DNA of 64,000 nt from Maratus speciosus (taxonomy: Eukaryota; Arthropoda; Arachnida; Araneae; Salticidae): the NCBI GenBank assembly GCA_963932465.1, contig CAWVRF010001043.1, forward strand, positions 434,001 to 498,000, given 5' to 3'. A model generated the notes under the pieces. The model searched no databases. It saw only the letters and a list, made by a program, of their open reading frames with translations, and was not told the origin of the DNA. Both the position numbers and the translations under genes were made by a program. Below are positions 1 through 10,498 of the stretch, piece by piece (the stretch's first letter is position 1; each line of letters opens with the position of its first letter).

Positions 1-140
1 AATTTTCAGCCCTGCACCGGAATTCAATTCATAAATATTGCGTGTTTTATATGCGGTAACTCTTTCTGATGAATTTTCTAACAATGCTTTGATTGTTTAA
101 ACAATATATTCGGTTTCGCTTTATTATTTACTAAGAAATT
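1..140 (+). repeat. reference monomer of the satellite
   Basis: Landmarks by monomer position: 7 is C or G; 11-19 CCTGCACCG; 20-25 GAATTC (an EcoRI site, lost in the CCGGGATTC and CCGAAATTC subtypes); 41-42, 54-55, 111-112 and 117-118 are CpG, plus 18-19; 66-72 CTGATGA; 80-85 AACAAT; 92-97 ATTGTT; 98 is T or G; 119 is C or A; 131-135 is CTAAG, TTAAG, TTAAT or TTACG. This copy has C at 7, T at 98 and CTAAG at 131. It has 22 C and 19 G, so about 29% GC. The choice of monomer start is arbitrary and made for convenience. Confidence 0.95.
92..105. repeat. 14-bp perfect dyad ATTGTTTAAACAAT in T98-class monomers
   Basis: ATTGTTTAAACAAT is its own reverse complement and contains a PmeI site (GTTTAAAC). 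It recurs in every monomer with T at position 98. The other main class has G at 98 (ATTGTTGAAACAAT), which breaks the centre of the dyad. Rarer forms are ATTGGTTTAACAAT, ATTGTTCAAAAAAT, ATTGTTGACACAAT and ATTATTGAAACAAT. Short dyads are common in centromeric satellites that lack a CENP-B box; a role here is inference. Confidence 0.85.
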
Positions 141-145
141 AATTT
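136..145. repeat. 10-bp palindrome AAATTAATTT across the monomer junction
   Basis: The end of one monomer (AAATT) and the start of the next (AATTT) form AAATTAATTT, which equals its own reverse complement. It recurs at nearly every junction. Exceptions include AAATTATTTT (about 32610, 35550 and 37090), AAATTAGTTT (about 45350, 46890, 49970, 52350, 53890, 56970), AAATAAATTT (about 9935 and 13015) and the 1-bp-shorter CGAATTAATTT near 59485 and 63404. It shows that the natural unit need not begin at the position I chose. Confidence 0.8.
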
Positions 146-840
146 TGAGCCCTGCACCGGAATTCAGTTCATAAATATTGCGTGTTTTATATGCGGTAAC
201 TCTTTCTGATGAATTTTTTAACAATGCTTTGATTGTTGAAACAATATATTCGGTTTCGCTTTATTATTTATTAAGAAATTAATTTTCAGCCCTGCACCGG
301 AATTCAATTCATAAATATTGCGTATTTTACATGCGGTAAATCTTTCTGATGAATTTTCTAACAATGCTTTGATTGTTTAAACAATATATTCGGTTTCGAT
401 TTATTATTTACTAAGAAATTAATTTTGAGCCCTGCACCGGGATTCAATTCTTAAATATTGCGTGTTTTATATGCAGTAACTCTTTCTGATGAATTTTCTA
501 ACAATGCTTTGAATGTTGAAACAATATATTCGGTTTCGCTTTATTATTTATTAAGAAATTAATTTTCAGCCCTGCACCGGAATTCAATTCATAAATATTG
601 CGTGTTTTATATGCGGTAACTCTTTCTGATAAATTTTCTAACAATGCTTTGATTGTTGAAACAATATATTCGGTTTCGCTTTATTATTTATTAAGAAATT
701 AATTTTCAGCCCTGCACCGGAATTCAATTCATAAATATTGCGTGTTTTATATGCGGTAACTCTTTCTGATGAATTTTCTAACAATGCTTTGATTGTTTAA
801 ACAATATATTCGGTTTCGATTTATTATTTACTAAGAAATT

Positions 841-979
841 AATTTTGAGCCCTGCACCGGGATTCAATTCTTAATATTGCGTGTTTTATATGCAGTAACT
901 CTTTCTGATGAATTTTCTAACAATGCTTTGATTGTTGAAACAATATACTCGGTTTCGCTTTATTATTTATTAAGAAATT
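841..979 (+). repeat. 139-bp monomer, deletion event 1 (also 3500-3638)
   Basis: One A is missing in CTTAAATATTG, giving CTTAATATTG. The same short monomer recurs at 3500-3638 within the duplicated unit, so this is one mutation copied by amplification. Confidence 0.9.
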
Positions 980-1119
980 AATTTTCAGCCCTGCACCGGA
1001 ATTCAATTCATAAATATTGCGTGTTTTATATGCGGTAACTCTTTCTGATGAATTTTCTAACAATGCTTTGATTGTTTAAACAATATATTCGGTTTCACTT
1101 TATTATTTACTAAGAAATT

Positions 1120-2799
1120 AATTTTCAGCCCTGCACCGGAATTCAATTCATAAATATTGCGTGTTTTATATGCGGTAACTCTTTCTGATGAATTTTCTAA
1201 CAATGCTTTGATTGTTGAAACAATATATTCGGATTCGCTTTATTATTTATTACGAAATTAATTTTGAGCCCTGCACCGGGATTCAAATTATTAATATTGC
1301 GTGTTTTATATGCGGTAACTCTTTCTGATGAATTTTCTAACAATGCTTTGATTGTTGAAACAATATATTCGGTTTCGCTTTATTATTTATTAATAAATGA
1401 ATTTTGAGCCCTGCACCGAAATTCAATTCATAAATATTGCGTGTTTTATATGCGGTAACTCTTTCTGATGAATTTTCTAACAATGCTTTGATTGTTGAAA
1501 CAATATATTCGGTTTCGCTTTATTATTTATTACGAAATTAATTTTGAGCCCTGCACCGGGATTCAATTCATTAATATTGCGTGTTTTATATGCGGTAACT
1601 CTTTCTGATGAATTTTCTAACAATGCTTTGATTGTTGAAACAATATATTCGGTTTCGCTTTATTATTTATTAAGAAATTAATTTTGAGCCCTGCACCAGA
1701 ATTCAATTCATAAATATTGCGTGTTTTATATGCGGTAACTCTTTCTGATGAATTTTCTAACAATGCTTTGATTGTTTAAACAATATATTCGGTTTCGCTT
1801 TATTATTTACTAAGAAATTAATTTTGAGGCCTGCACCGGGATTCAATTCTTAAATATTGCGTGTTTTATATGCGGTAACTCTTTGTGATGAATTTTCTAG
1901 CAATGCTATGATTGTTGAAACAATATATTCGGTTTCGCTTTATTATTTATTAAGAAATTAATTTTCAGACCTGCACCGGAATTCAATTCATAAATTTTGC
2001 GTGTTTTATATGCGGTAACTCTTTCTGATGAATTTTCTAAGAATGCTTTGATTGGTTTAACAATATATTCGGTTTCGCTTTATTATTTATTAAGAAATTA
2101 ATTTTCAGCCCTGCACCGGAATTCAATTCCTAAATATTGCGTGTTTTATATGCGGTAACTCTTTCTGATGAATTTTCTAACAATGCTTTGATTGTTGAAA
2201 CAATATATTCGGTTTCGCTTTATTATTTATTAATAAATTAATTTTGAGCCCTGCACCGGAATTCAATTCATACATATTGCGTGTTTTATATCCGGTAACA
2301 CTTTCTGATGAATTTTCTAACAATGCTTTGATTGTTGAAACAATATATTCGGTTTCGCTTTATTATTTATTAAGAAATTAATTTTCAGCCCTGCACCGGA
2401 ATTCAATTCATAAATATTGCGTGTTTTATATGCGGTAACTCTTTCTGATGAATTTTCTAACAATGCTTTGATTGTTTAAACAATATATTCGGTTTCGATT
2501 TATTATTTACTAAGAAATTAATTTTGAGCCCTGCACCGGGATTCAATTCTTAAATATTGCGTGTTTTATATGCAGTAACTCTTTCTGATGAATTTTCTAA
2601 CAATGCTTTGATTGTTGAAACAATATATTCGGTTTCGCTTTATTATTTATTAAGAAATTAATTTTCAGCCCTGCACCGGAATTCAATTCATAAATATTGC
2701 GTGTTTTATATGCGGTAACTCTTTCTGATGAATTTTCTAACAATGCTTTGATCGTTTAAACAATATATTCGGTTTCGCTTTATTATTTACTAAGAAATT
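1120..2799 (+). repeat. 12-monomer sub-unit (1680 bp)
   Basis: The CGGATTCGCT-TTACG monomer at 1120 recurs at 2800, 12 monomers later, followed by the same series (ATTCAAAT, CCGAAATTC, CATTAAT). The same 1680-bp step is seen from 3779 to 5459. The 12-monomer cycle is therefore older than, or nested in, the 2659-bp unit. Confidence 0.8.
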
Positions 2800-3219
2800 A
2801 ATTTTCAGCCCTGCACCGGAATTCAATTCATAAATATTGCGTGTTTTATATGCGGTAACTCTTTCTGATGAATTTTCTAACAATGCTTTGATTGTTGAAA
2901 CAATATATTCGGATTCGCTTTATTATTTATTACGAAATTAATTTTGAGCCCTGCACCGGGATTCAAATCATTAATATTGCGTGTTTTATATGCGGTAACT
3001 CTTTCTGATGAATTTTCTAACAATGCTTTGATTGTTGAAACAATATATTCGGTTTCGCTTTATTATTTAATAATAAATGAATTTTGAGCCCTGCACCGAA
3101 ATTCAATTCATAAATATTGCGTGTTTTATATGCGGTAACTCTTTCTGATGAATTTTCTAACAATGCTTTGATTGTTGAAACAATATATTCGGTTTCGCTT
3201 TATTATTTATTACGAAATT

Positions 3220-3499
3220 AATTTTGAGCCCTGCACCGGGATTCAATTCATTAATATTGCGTGTTTTATATGCGGTAACTCTTTCTGATGAATTTTCTAA
3301 CAATGCTTTGATTGTTTAAACAATATATTCGGTTTCGCTTTATTATTTACTAAGAAATTAATTTTGAGGCCTGCACCGGGATTTAATTCTTAAATATTGC
3401 GTGTTTTATATGCGGTAACTCTTTGTGATGAATTTTCTAGCAATGCTTTGATTGTTTAAACAATATATTCGGTTTCGATTTATTATTTACTAAGAAATT
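3220..3499 (+). repeat. two consecutive hybrid monomers
   Basis: The monomer at 3220 starts like the CATTAAT subtype but ends with GTTTAAAC and CTAAG like the CCAGAATTC subtype. The monomer at 3360 starts like the TTTGTGAT and CTAGCAATGC subtype but ends with GTTTAAAC, CGATTT and CTAAG, like the monomer at 701. Each reads as the product of exchange inside a monomer, and together they close the first copy of the 2659-bp unit. Confidence 0.75.
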
Positions 3500-5878
3500 A
3501 ATTTTGAGCCCTGCACCGGGATTCAATTCTTAATATTGCGTGTTTTATATGCAGTAACTCTTTCTGATGAATTTTCTAACAATGCTTTGATTGTTGAAAC
3601 AATATACTCGGTTTCGCTTTATTATTTATTAAGAAATTAATTTTCAGCCCTGCACCGGAATTCAATTCATAAATATTGCGTGTTTTATATGCGGTAACTC
3701 TTTCTGATGAATTTTCTAACAATGCTTTGATTGTTTAAACAATATATTCGGTTTCACTTTATTATTTACTAAGAAATTAATTTTCAGCCCTGCACCGGAA
3801 TTCAATTCATAAATATTGCGTGTTTTATATGCGGTAACTCTTTCTGATGAATTTTCTAACAATGCTTTGATTGTTGAAACAATATATTCGGATTCGCTTT
3901 ATTATTTATTACGAAATTAATTTTGAGCCCTGCACCGGGATTCAAATCATTAATATTGCGTGTTTTATATGCGGTAACTCTTTCTGATGAATTTTCTAAC
4001 AATGCTTTGATTGTTGAAACAATATATTCGGTTTCGCTTTATTATTTATTAATAAATGAATTTTGAGCCCTGCACCGAAATTCAATTCATAAATATTGCG
4101 TGTTTTATATGCGGTAACTCTTTCTGATGAATTTTCTAACAATGCTTTGATTGTTGAAACAATATATTCGGTTTCGCTTTATTATTTATTACGAAATTAA
4201 TTTTGAGCCCTGCACCGGGATTCAATTCATTAATATTGCGTGTTTTATATGCGGTAACTCTTTCTGATGAATTTTCTAACAATGCTTTGATTGTTGAAAC
4301 AATATATTCGGTTTCGCTTTATTATTTATTAAGAAATTAATTTTGAGCCCTGCACCAGAATTCAATTCATAAATATTGCGTGTTTTATATGCGGTAACTC
4401 TTTCTGATGAATTTTCTAACAATGCTTTGATTGTTTAAACAATATATTCGGTTTCGCTTTATTATTTACTAAGAAATTAATTTTGAGGCCTGCACCGGGA
4501 TTCAATTCTTAAATATTGCGTGTTTTATATGCGGTAACTCTTTGTGATGAATTTTCTAGCAATGCTATGATTGTTGAAACAATATATTCGGTTTCGCTTT
4601 ATTATTTATTAAGAAATTAATTTTCAGCCCTGCACCGGAATTCAATTCATAAATTTTGCGTGTTTTATATGCGGTAACTCTTTCTGATGAATTTTCTAAC
4701 AATGCTTTGATTGGTTTAACAATATATTCGGTTTCGCTTTATTATTTATTAAGAAATTAATTTTCAGCCCTGCACCGGAATTCAATTCCTAAATATTGCG
4801 TGTTTTATATGCGGTAACTCTTTCTGATGAATTTTCTAACAATGCTTTGATTGTTGAAACAATATATTCGGTTTCGCTTTATTATTTATTAATAAATTAA
4901 TTTTGAGCCCTGCACCGGAATTCAATTCATAAATATTGCGTGTTTTATATCCGGTAACACTTTCTGATGAATTTTCTAACAATGCTTTGATTGTTGAAAC
5001 AATATATTCGGTTTCGCTTTATTATTTATTAAGAAATTAATTTTCAGCCCTGCACCGGAATTCAATTCATAAATATTGCGTGTTTTATATGCGGTAACTC
5101 TTTCTGATGAATTTTCTAACAATGCTTTGATTGTTTAAACAATATATTCGGTTTCGATTTATTATTTATTAAGAAATTAATTTTGAGCCCTGCACCGGGA
5201 TTCAATTCTTAAATATTGCGTGTTTTATATGCAGTAACTCTTTCTGATGAATTTTCTAACAATGCTTTGATTGTTGAAACAATATATTCGGTTTCGCTTG
5301 ATTATTTATTAAGAAATTAATTTTCAGCCCTGCACCGGAATTCAATTCATAAATATTGCGTGTTTTATATGCGGTAACTCTTTCTGATGAATTTTCTAAC
5401 AATGCTTTGATTGTTTAAACAATATATTCGGTTTCGCTTTATTATTTACTAAGAAATTAATTTTCAGCCCTGCACCGGAATTCAATTCATAAATATTGCG
5501 TGTTTTATATGCGGTAACTCTTTCTGATGAATTTTCTAACAATGCTTTGATTGTTGAAACAATATATTCGGATTCGCTTTATTATTTATTACGAAATTAA
5601 TTTTGAGCCCTGCACCGGGATTCAAATCATTAATATTGCGTGTTTTATATGCGGTAACTCTTTCTGATGAATTTTCTAACAATGCTTTGATTGTTGAAAC
5701 AATATATTCGGTTTCGCTTTATTATTTATTAATAAATGAATTTTGAGCCCTGCACCGAAATTCAATTCATAAATATTGCGTGTTTTATATGCGGTAACTC
5801 TTTCTGATGAATTTTCTAACAATGCTTTGATTGTTGAAACAATATATTCGGTTTCGCTTTATTATTTATTACGAAATT
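3500..5878 (+). repeat. 19-monomer higher-order unit, copy 2 (17 monomers matching)
   Basis: The same ordered markers as 841-3219 recur at a constant offset of 2659 bp, including the shared deletion CTTAATATTG (about 3529), ATACTCGG, TTTCACTTT and CGGATTCGCT. Small private differences include TTATTAAG in place of TTACTAAG near 5167 and GCTTGATT near 5297. After 5878 the order departs from copy 1. Confidence 0.85.
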
Positions 5879-8118
5879 AATTTTGAGCCCTGCACCGGGA
5901 TTCAATTCATTAATATTGCGTGTTTTATATGCGGTAACTCTTTCTGATGAATTTTCTAACAATGCTTTGATTGTTGAAACAATATATTCGGTTTCGCTTT
6001 ATTATTTATTAAGAAATTAATTTTGAGCCCTGCACCTGAATTCAATTCATAAATATTTCGTGTTTTATATGCGGTAACTCTTTCTGATGAATTTTCTAAC
6101 AATGCTTTGATTGTTTAAACAATATATTCGGTTTCGCTTTATTATTTACTAAGAAATTAATTTTGAGGCCTGCACCGGGATTCAATTCTTAAATATTGCG
6201 TGTTTTATATGCGGTAACTCTTTGTGATGAATTTTCTAGCAATGCTATGATTGTTGAAACAATATATTCGGTTTCGCTTTATTATTTATTAAGAAATTAA
6301 TTTTCAGCCCTGCACCGGAATTCAATTCATAAATTTTGCGTGTTTTATATGCGGTAACTCTTTGTGATGAATTTTCTAGCAATGCTATGATTGTTGAAAC
6401 AATATATTCGGTTTCGCTTTATTATTTATTAAGAAATTAATTTTCAGCCCTGCACCGGAATTCAATTCATAAATTTTGCGTGTTTTATATGCGGTAACTC
6501 TTTCTGATGAATTTTCTAACAATGCTTTGATTGTTGAAACAATATATTCGGTTTCGCTTTATTATTTATTAATAAATTAATTTTGAGCCCTGCACCGGAA
6601 TTCAATTCATAAATATTGCGTGTTTTATATCCGGTAACACTTTCTGATGAATTTTCTAACAATGCTTTGATTGTTGAAACAATATATTCGGTTTCGCTTT
6701 ATTATTTATTAAGAAATTAATTTTCAGCCCTGCACCGGAATTCAATTCATAAATATTGCGTGTTTTATATGTGGTAACTCTTTCTGATGAATTTTCTAAC
6801 AATGCTTTGATTGTTTAAACAATATATTCGGTTTCGATTTATTATTTACTAAGAAATTAATTTTGAGCCCTGCACCGGGATTCAATTCTTAAATATTGCG
6901 TGTTTTATATGCAGTAACTCTTTCTGATGAATTTTCTAACAATGCTTTGATTGTTGAAACAATATATTCGGTTTCGCTTTATTATTTATTAAGAAATTAA
7001 TTTTCAGCCCTGCACCGGAATTCAATTCATAAATATTGCCTGTTTTATATGCGGTAACTCTTTCTGATGGATTTTCTAACAATGCTTTGATTGTTTAAAC
7101 AATATATTCGGTTTCGCTTTATTATTTACTAAGAAATTAATTTTCAGCCCTGCACCGGAATTCAATTCATAAATATTGCGTGTTTTATATGCGGTAACTC
7201 TTTCTGATGAATTTTCTAACAATGCTTTGATTGTTGAAACAATATATTCGGTTTCGCTTTATTATTTATTACGAAATTAATTTTGAGGCCTGCACCGGGA
7301 TTCAATTCATTAATATTGCGTGTTTTATATGCGGTAACTCTTTCTGATGAATTTTCTAACAATGCTTTGATTGTTGAAACAATATATTCGGTTACGCTTT
7401 ATTATTTATTAAGAAATTAATTTTGAGCCCTGCACCAGAATTCAATTCATAAATATTGCGTGTTTTATATGCGGTAACTCTTTCTGATGAATTTTCTAAC
7501 AATGCTTTGATTGTTTAAACAATATATTCGGTTTCGCTTTATTATTTACTAAGAAATTAATTTTGAGGCCTGTTCCGGGATTCAATTCTTAAATATTGCG
7601 TGTTTTATATGCGGTAACTCTTTGTGATGAATTTTCTAGCAATGCTATGATTGTTGAAACAATATATTCGGTTTCGCTTTATTATTTATTAAGAAATTAA
7701 TTTTCAGCCCTGCACCGGAATTCAATTCATAAATTTTGCGTGTTTTATATGCGGTAACTCTTTCTGATGAATTTTCTAACGATGCTTTGATTGGTTTAAC
7801 AATATATTCGGTTTCGCTTTATTATTTATTAAGAAATTAATTTTCAGCCCTGCACCGGAATTCAATTCCTAAATATTGCGTGTTTTATATGCGGAAACTC
7901 TTTCTGATGAAATTTCTAACAATGCTTTGATTGGTTTAACAATATATTCGGTTTCGCTTTATTATTTATTAAGAAATTAATTTTCAGCCCTGCACCGGAA
8001 TTCAATTCCTAAATATTGCGTGTTTTATATGCGGTAACTCTTTCTGATGAATTTTCTAACAATGCTTTGATTGTTTAAACAATATATTCGGTTTCGCTTT
8101 ATTATTTATTAAGAAATT
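5879..8118 (+). repeat. mosaic segment of domain-1 monomers
   Basis: Sixteen monomers continue the earlier series with rearrangement. Two hybrids lie at 6299-6438 (ATTTTGCG left part, TTTGTGAT and CTAGCAATGC right part) and 6439-6578 (ATTTTGCG left part, AATAAATT end). Private or shared markers include CACCTGAATTC (6055), GCCTGTTTT with GATGGATTTT (6999-7138), GGTTACGCT (about 7391) and CTGTTCCGGG (7559). Monomers 6999-8118 reappear at 12038-13017 with one monomer missing. Confidence 0.75.
7173..7245 (+). other. degenerate hammerhead-ribozyme-like arrangement (one example monomer)
   Basis: In this G98 monomer, CTGATGA lies at 7204-7210 and GAAA at 7236-7239. These match the two conserved boxes of a hammerhead ribozyme. 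Between them AACAAT (7218-7223) and ATTGTT (7230-7235) can form a 6-bp hairpin, the place of stem II. ATATTG (7173-7178) can pair with CAATAT (7240-7245), the place of stem III. Against a working ribozyme: the bases where a cleavage triplet NUH should be are GCG, seven bases (7211-7217) separate CTGATGA from the hairpin, and stem I would be only about 3 bp. I regard it as a relic or a coincidence. The same layout recurs in G98 monomers throughout the array. Confidence 0.25.
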
Positions 8119-9378
8119 AATTTTCAGCCCTGCACCGGAATTCAATTCATAAATATTGCGTGTTTTATATGCGGTAACTCTTTCTGATGAATTTTCTAAC
8201 AATGCTTTGATTGTTTAAACAATATATTCGGTTTCGATTTATTATTTACTAAGAAATTAATTTTGAGCCCTGCACCGGGATTCAATTCTTAAATATTGCG
8301 TGTTTTATATGCAGTAACTCTTTCTGATGAATTTTCTAACAATGCTTTGATTGTTGAAACAATATATTCGGTTTCGCTTTATTATTTATTAAGAAATTAA
8401 TTTTCAGCCCTGCACCGGAATTCAATTCATAAATATTGCGTGTTTTATATGCGGTAAATCTTTCTGATGAATTTTCTAACAATGCTTTGATTGTTGAAAC
8501 AATATATTCGGTTTCGCTTTATTATTTATTAATAAATGAATTTTGAGCCCTGCACCGAAATTCAAATCATAAATATTGCGTGTTTTATATGCGGTAACTC
8601 TTTCTGATGAATTTTCTAACAATGCTTTGATTGTTGAAACAATATATTCGGTTTCGCTTTATTATTTATTACGAAATTAATTTTGAGCCCTGCACCGGGA
8701 TTCAATTCATTAATATTGCGTGTTTTATATGCGGTAACTCTTTCTGATGAATTTTCTAACAATGCTTTGATTGTTGAAACAATATATTCGGTTTCGCTTT
8801 ATTATTTATTAAGAAATTAATTTTGAGCCCTGCACCAGAATTCAATTCATAAATATTGCGTGTTTTATATGCGGTAACTCTTTCTGATGAATTTTCTAAC
8901 AATGCTTTGATTGTTTAAACAATATATTCGGTTTCGCTTTATTATTTACTAAGAAATTAATTTTGAGGCCTGCACCGGGATTCAATTCTTAAATATTGAG
9001 TGTTTTATATGCGGTAACTCTTTGTGATGAATTTTCTAGCAATGCTATGATTGTTAAAACAATATATTCGGTTTCGCTTTATTATTTATTAAGAAATTAA
9101 TTTTCAGCCCTGCACCGGAATTCAATTCATAAATTTTGCGTGTTTTATATGCGGTAACTCTTTCTGATGAATTTTCTAACAATGCTTTGATTGGTTTAAC
9201 AATATATTCGGTTTCGCTTTATTATTTATTAAGAAATTAATTTTCAGCCCTGCACCGGAATTCAATTCCTAAATATTGCGTGTTTTATATGCGGTAACTC
9301 TTTCTGATGAATTTTCTAACAATGCTTTGATTGTTTAAACAATATATTCGGTTTCGCTTTATTATTTACTAAGAAATT
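8119..9378 (+). repeat. 9-monomer block, copy 1 (2100-bp offset)
   Basis: Markers: CGATTT with CTAAG; GCAGTAAC; GGTAAATC with AATAAATG; CCGAAATTC; CATTAAT; CCAGAATTC; ATTGAGTG with GTTAAAAC; ATTTTGCG with ATTGGTTTAAC; CCTAAAT with CTAAG. The same order is found at 10219-11478. Confidence 0.8.
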
Positions 9379-9518
9379 AATTTTCAGCCCTGCACCGGAA
9401 TTCAATTCATAAATATTGCGTGTTTTATATGCGGTAACTCTTTCTGATGAATTTTCTAACAATGCTTTGATTGTTGAAACAATATATTCGGTTTCGCTTT
9501 ATTATTTATTAAGAAATT

Positions 9519-10498
9519 AATTTTGAGCCCTGCACCGGAATTCAATTCATAAATTTTGCGTGTTTTATATGCGGTAACTCTTTCTGATGAATTTTCTAAC
9601 GATGCTTTGATTGGTTTAACAATATATTCGGTTTCGCTTTATTATTTATTAAGAAATTAATTTTCAGCCCTGCACCGGAATTCAATTCCTAAATATTGCG
9701 TGTTTTATATGCGGAAACTCTTTCTGATGAATTTTCTAACAATGCTTTGATTGGTTTAACAATATATTCGGTTTCGCTTTATTATTTATTAAGAAATTAA
9801 TTTTCAGCCCTGCACCGGAATTCAATTCCTAAATATTGCGTGTTTTATATGCGGTAACTCTTTCTGATGAATTTTCTAACAATGCTTTGATTGTTTAAAC
9901 AATATATTCGGTTTCGCTTTATTATTTACTAAGAAATAAATTTTCAGCCCTGCACCGGAATTCAATTCATAAATATTGCGTGTTTTATATGCGGTAACTC
10001 TTTCTGATGAATTTTCTAACAATGCTTTGATTGTTGAAACAATATATTCGGTTTCGCTTTATTATTTATTAATAAATTAATTTTGAGCCCTGCACCGGAA
10101 TTCAATTCATAAATATTGCGTGTTTTATATCCGGTAACACTTTCTGATGAATTTTCTAACAATGCTTTGATTGTTGAAACAATATATTCGGTTTCGCTTT
10201 ATTATTTATTAAGAAATTAATTTTCAGCCCTGCACCGGAATTCAATTCATAAATATTGCGTGTTTTATATGCGGTAACTCTTTCTGATGAATTTTCTAAC
10301 AATGCTTTGATTGTTTAAACAATATATTCGGTTTCGATTTATTATTTACTAAGAAATTAATTTTGAGCCCTGCACCGGGATTCAATTCTTAAATATTGCG
10401 TGTTTTATATGCAGTAACTCTTTCTGATGAATTTTCTAACAATGCTTTGATTGTTGAAACAATATATTCGGTTTCGCTTTATTATTTATTAAGAAATT
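9519..10498 (+). repeat. 7-monomer block, copy 1 (3079-bp offset)
   Basis: Series: ATTTTGCG with ACGATGC; CCTAAAT with GCGGAAACTC and ATTGGTTTAAC; CCTAAAT ending CTAAGAAATAAA; a plain G98 monomer with AATAAATT; ATCCGGTAACAC; CGATTT; GCAGTAAC. The same order, with the rare CTAAGAAATAAA, occurs at 12598-13577. The first three monomers also match 7699-8118 at an offset of 1820 bp. Confidence 0.75.

Larger units (their letters stand above)
1..840 (+). repeat. left-edge monomers 1-6
   Basis: The first four monomers carry the same ordered markers as 32197-32756: CAG with CTAAG, then GAG with ATTCAGTTC, then TTTTACATG with GGTAAATC and CGATTT, then GAG with CCGGGATTC, CTTAAAT and GCAGTAAC. Private changes here include GTATTTTAC (about 322), GAATGTTGAAAC (about 511) and GATAAATTTT (about 629). 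Monomers 3-4 and 6-7 are early examples of a recurrent dimer described elsewhere. Confidence 0.7.
841..3499 (+). repeat. 19-monomer higher-order unit, copy 1 (2659 bp)
   Basis: Markers in order: the 1-bp-deleted CTTAATATTG (about 870) with ATACTCGG, then TTTCACTTT, CGGATTCGCT, ATTCAAAT with AATAAATG, CCGAAATTC, CATTAAT, CCAGAATTC, TTTGTGAT with CTAGCAATGC, ATTTTGCG with ATTGGTTTAAC, CCTAAAT, and ATCCGGTAACAC. The series restarts at 3500, 2659 bp later (19 x 140 minus 1). The two final monomers (3220-3499) are hybrids, so the exchange that made the second copy was probably inside 3360-3499. Confidence 0.85.

Noticed and set aside
47..56. TATA-box-like TTTTATATGC as a promoter
   Set aside because: It is one AT-rich stretch repeated in every monomer, with no transcription unit beside it. 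Satellite transcription is possible but not shown by sequence.
80..97. AACAAT-GCTTTG-ATTGTT hairpin as a transcription terminator
   Set aside because: The stem is only 6 bp and AT-rich, there is no following T-run of terminator type, and it occurs hundreds of times with no gene upstream.
106..126. CENP-B box in the ATTCGGTTTCGCTTTATT stretch
   Set aside because: It has TTCG and a later CG, but the A and the CGGG required by the TTCGNNNNANNCGGG core are not there, and I found no match elsewhere in the monomer on either strand.
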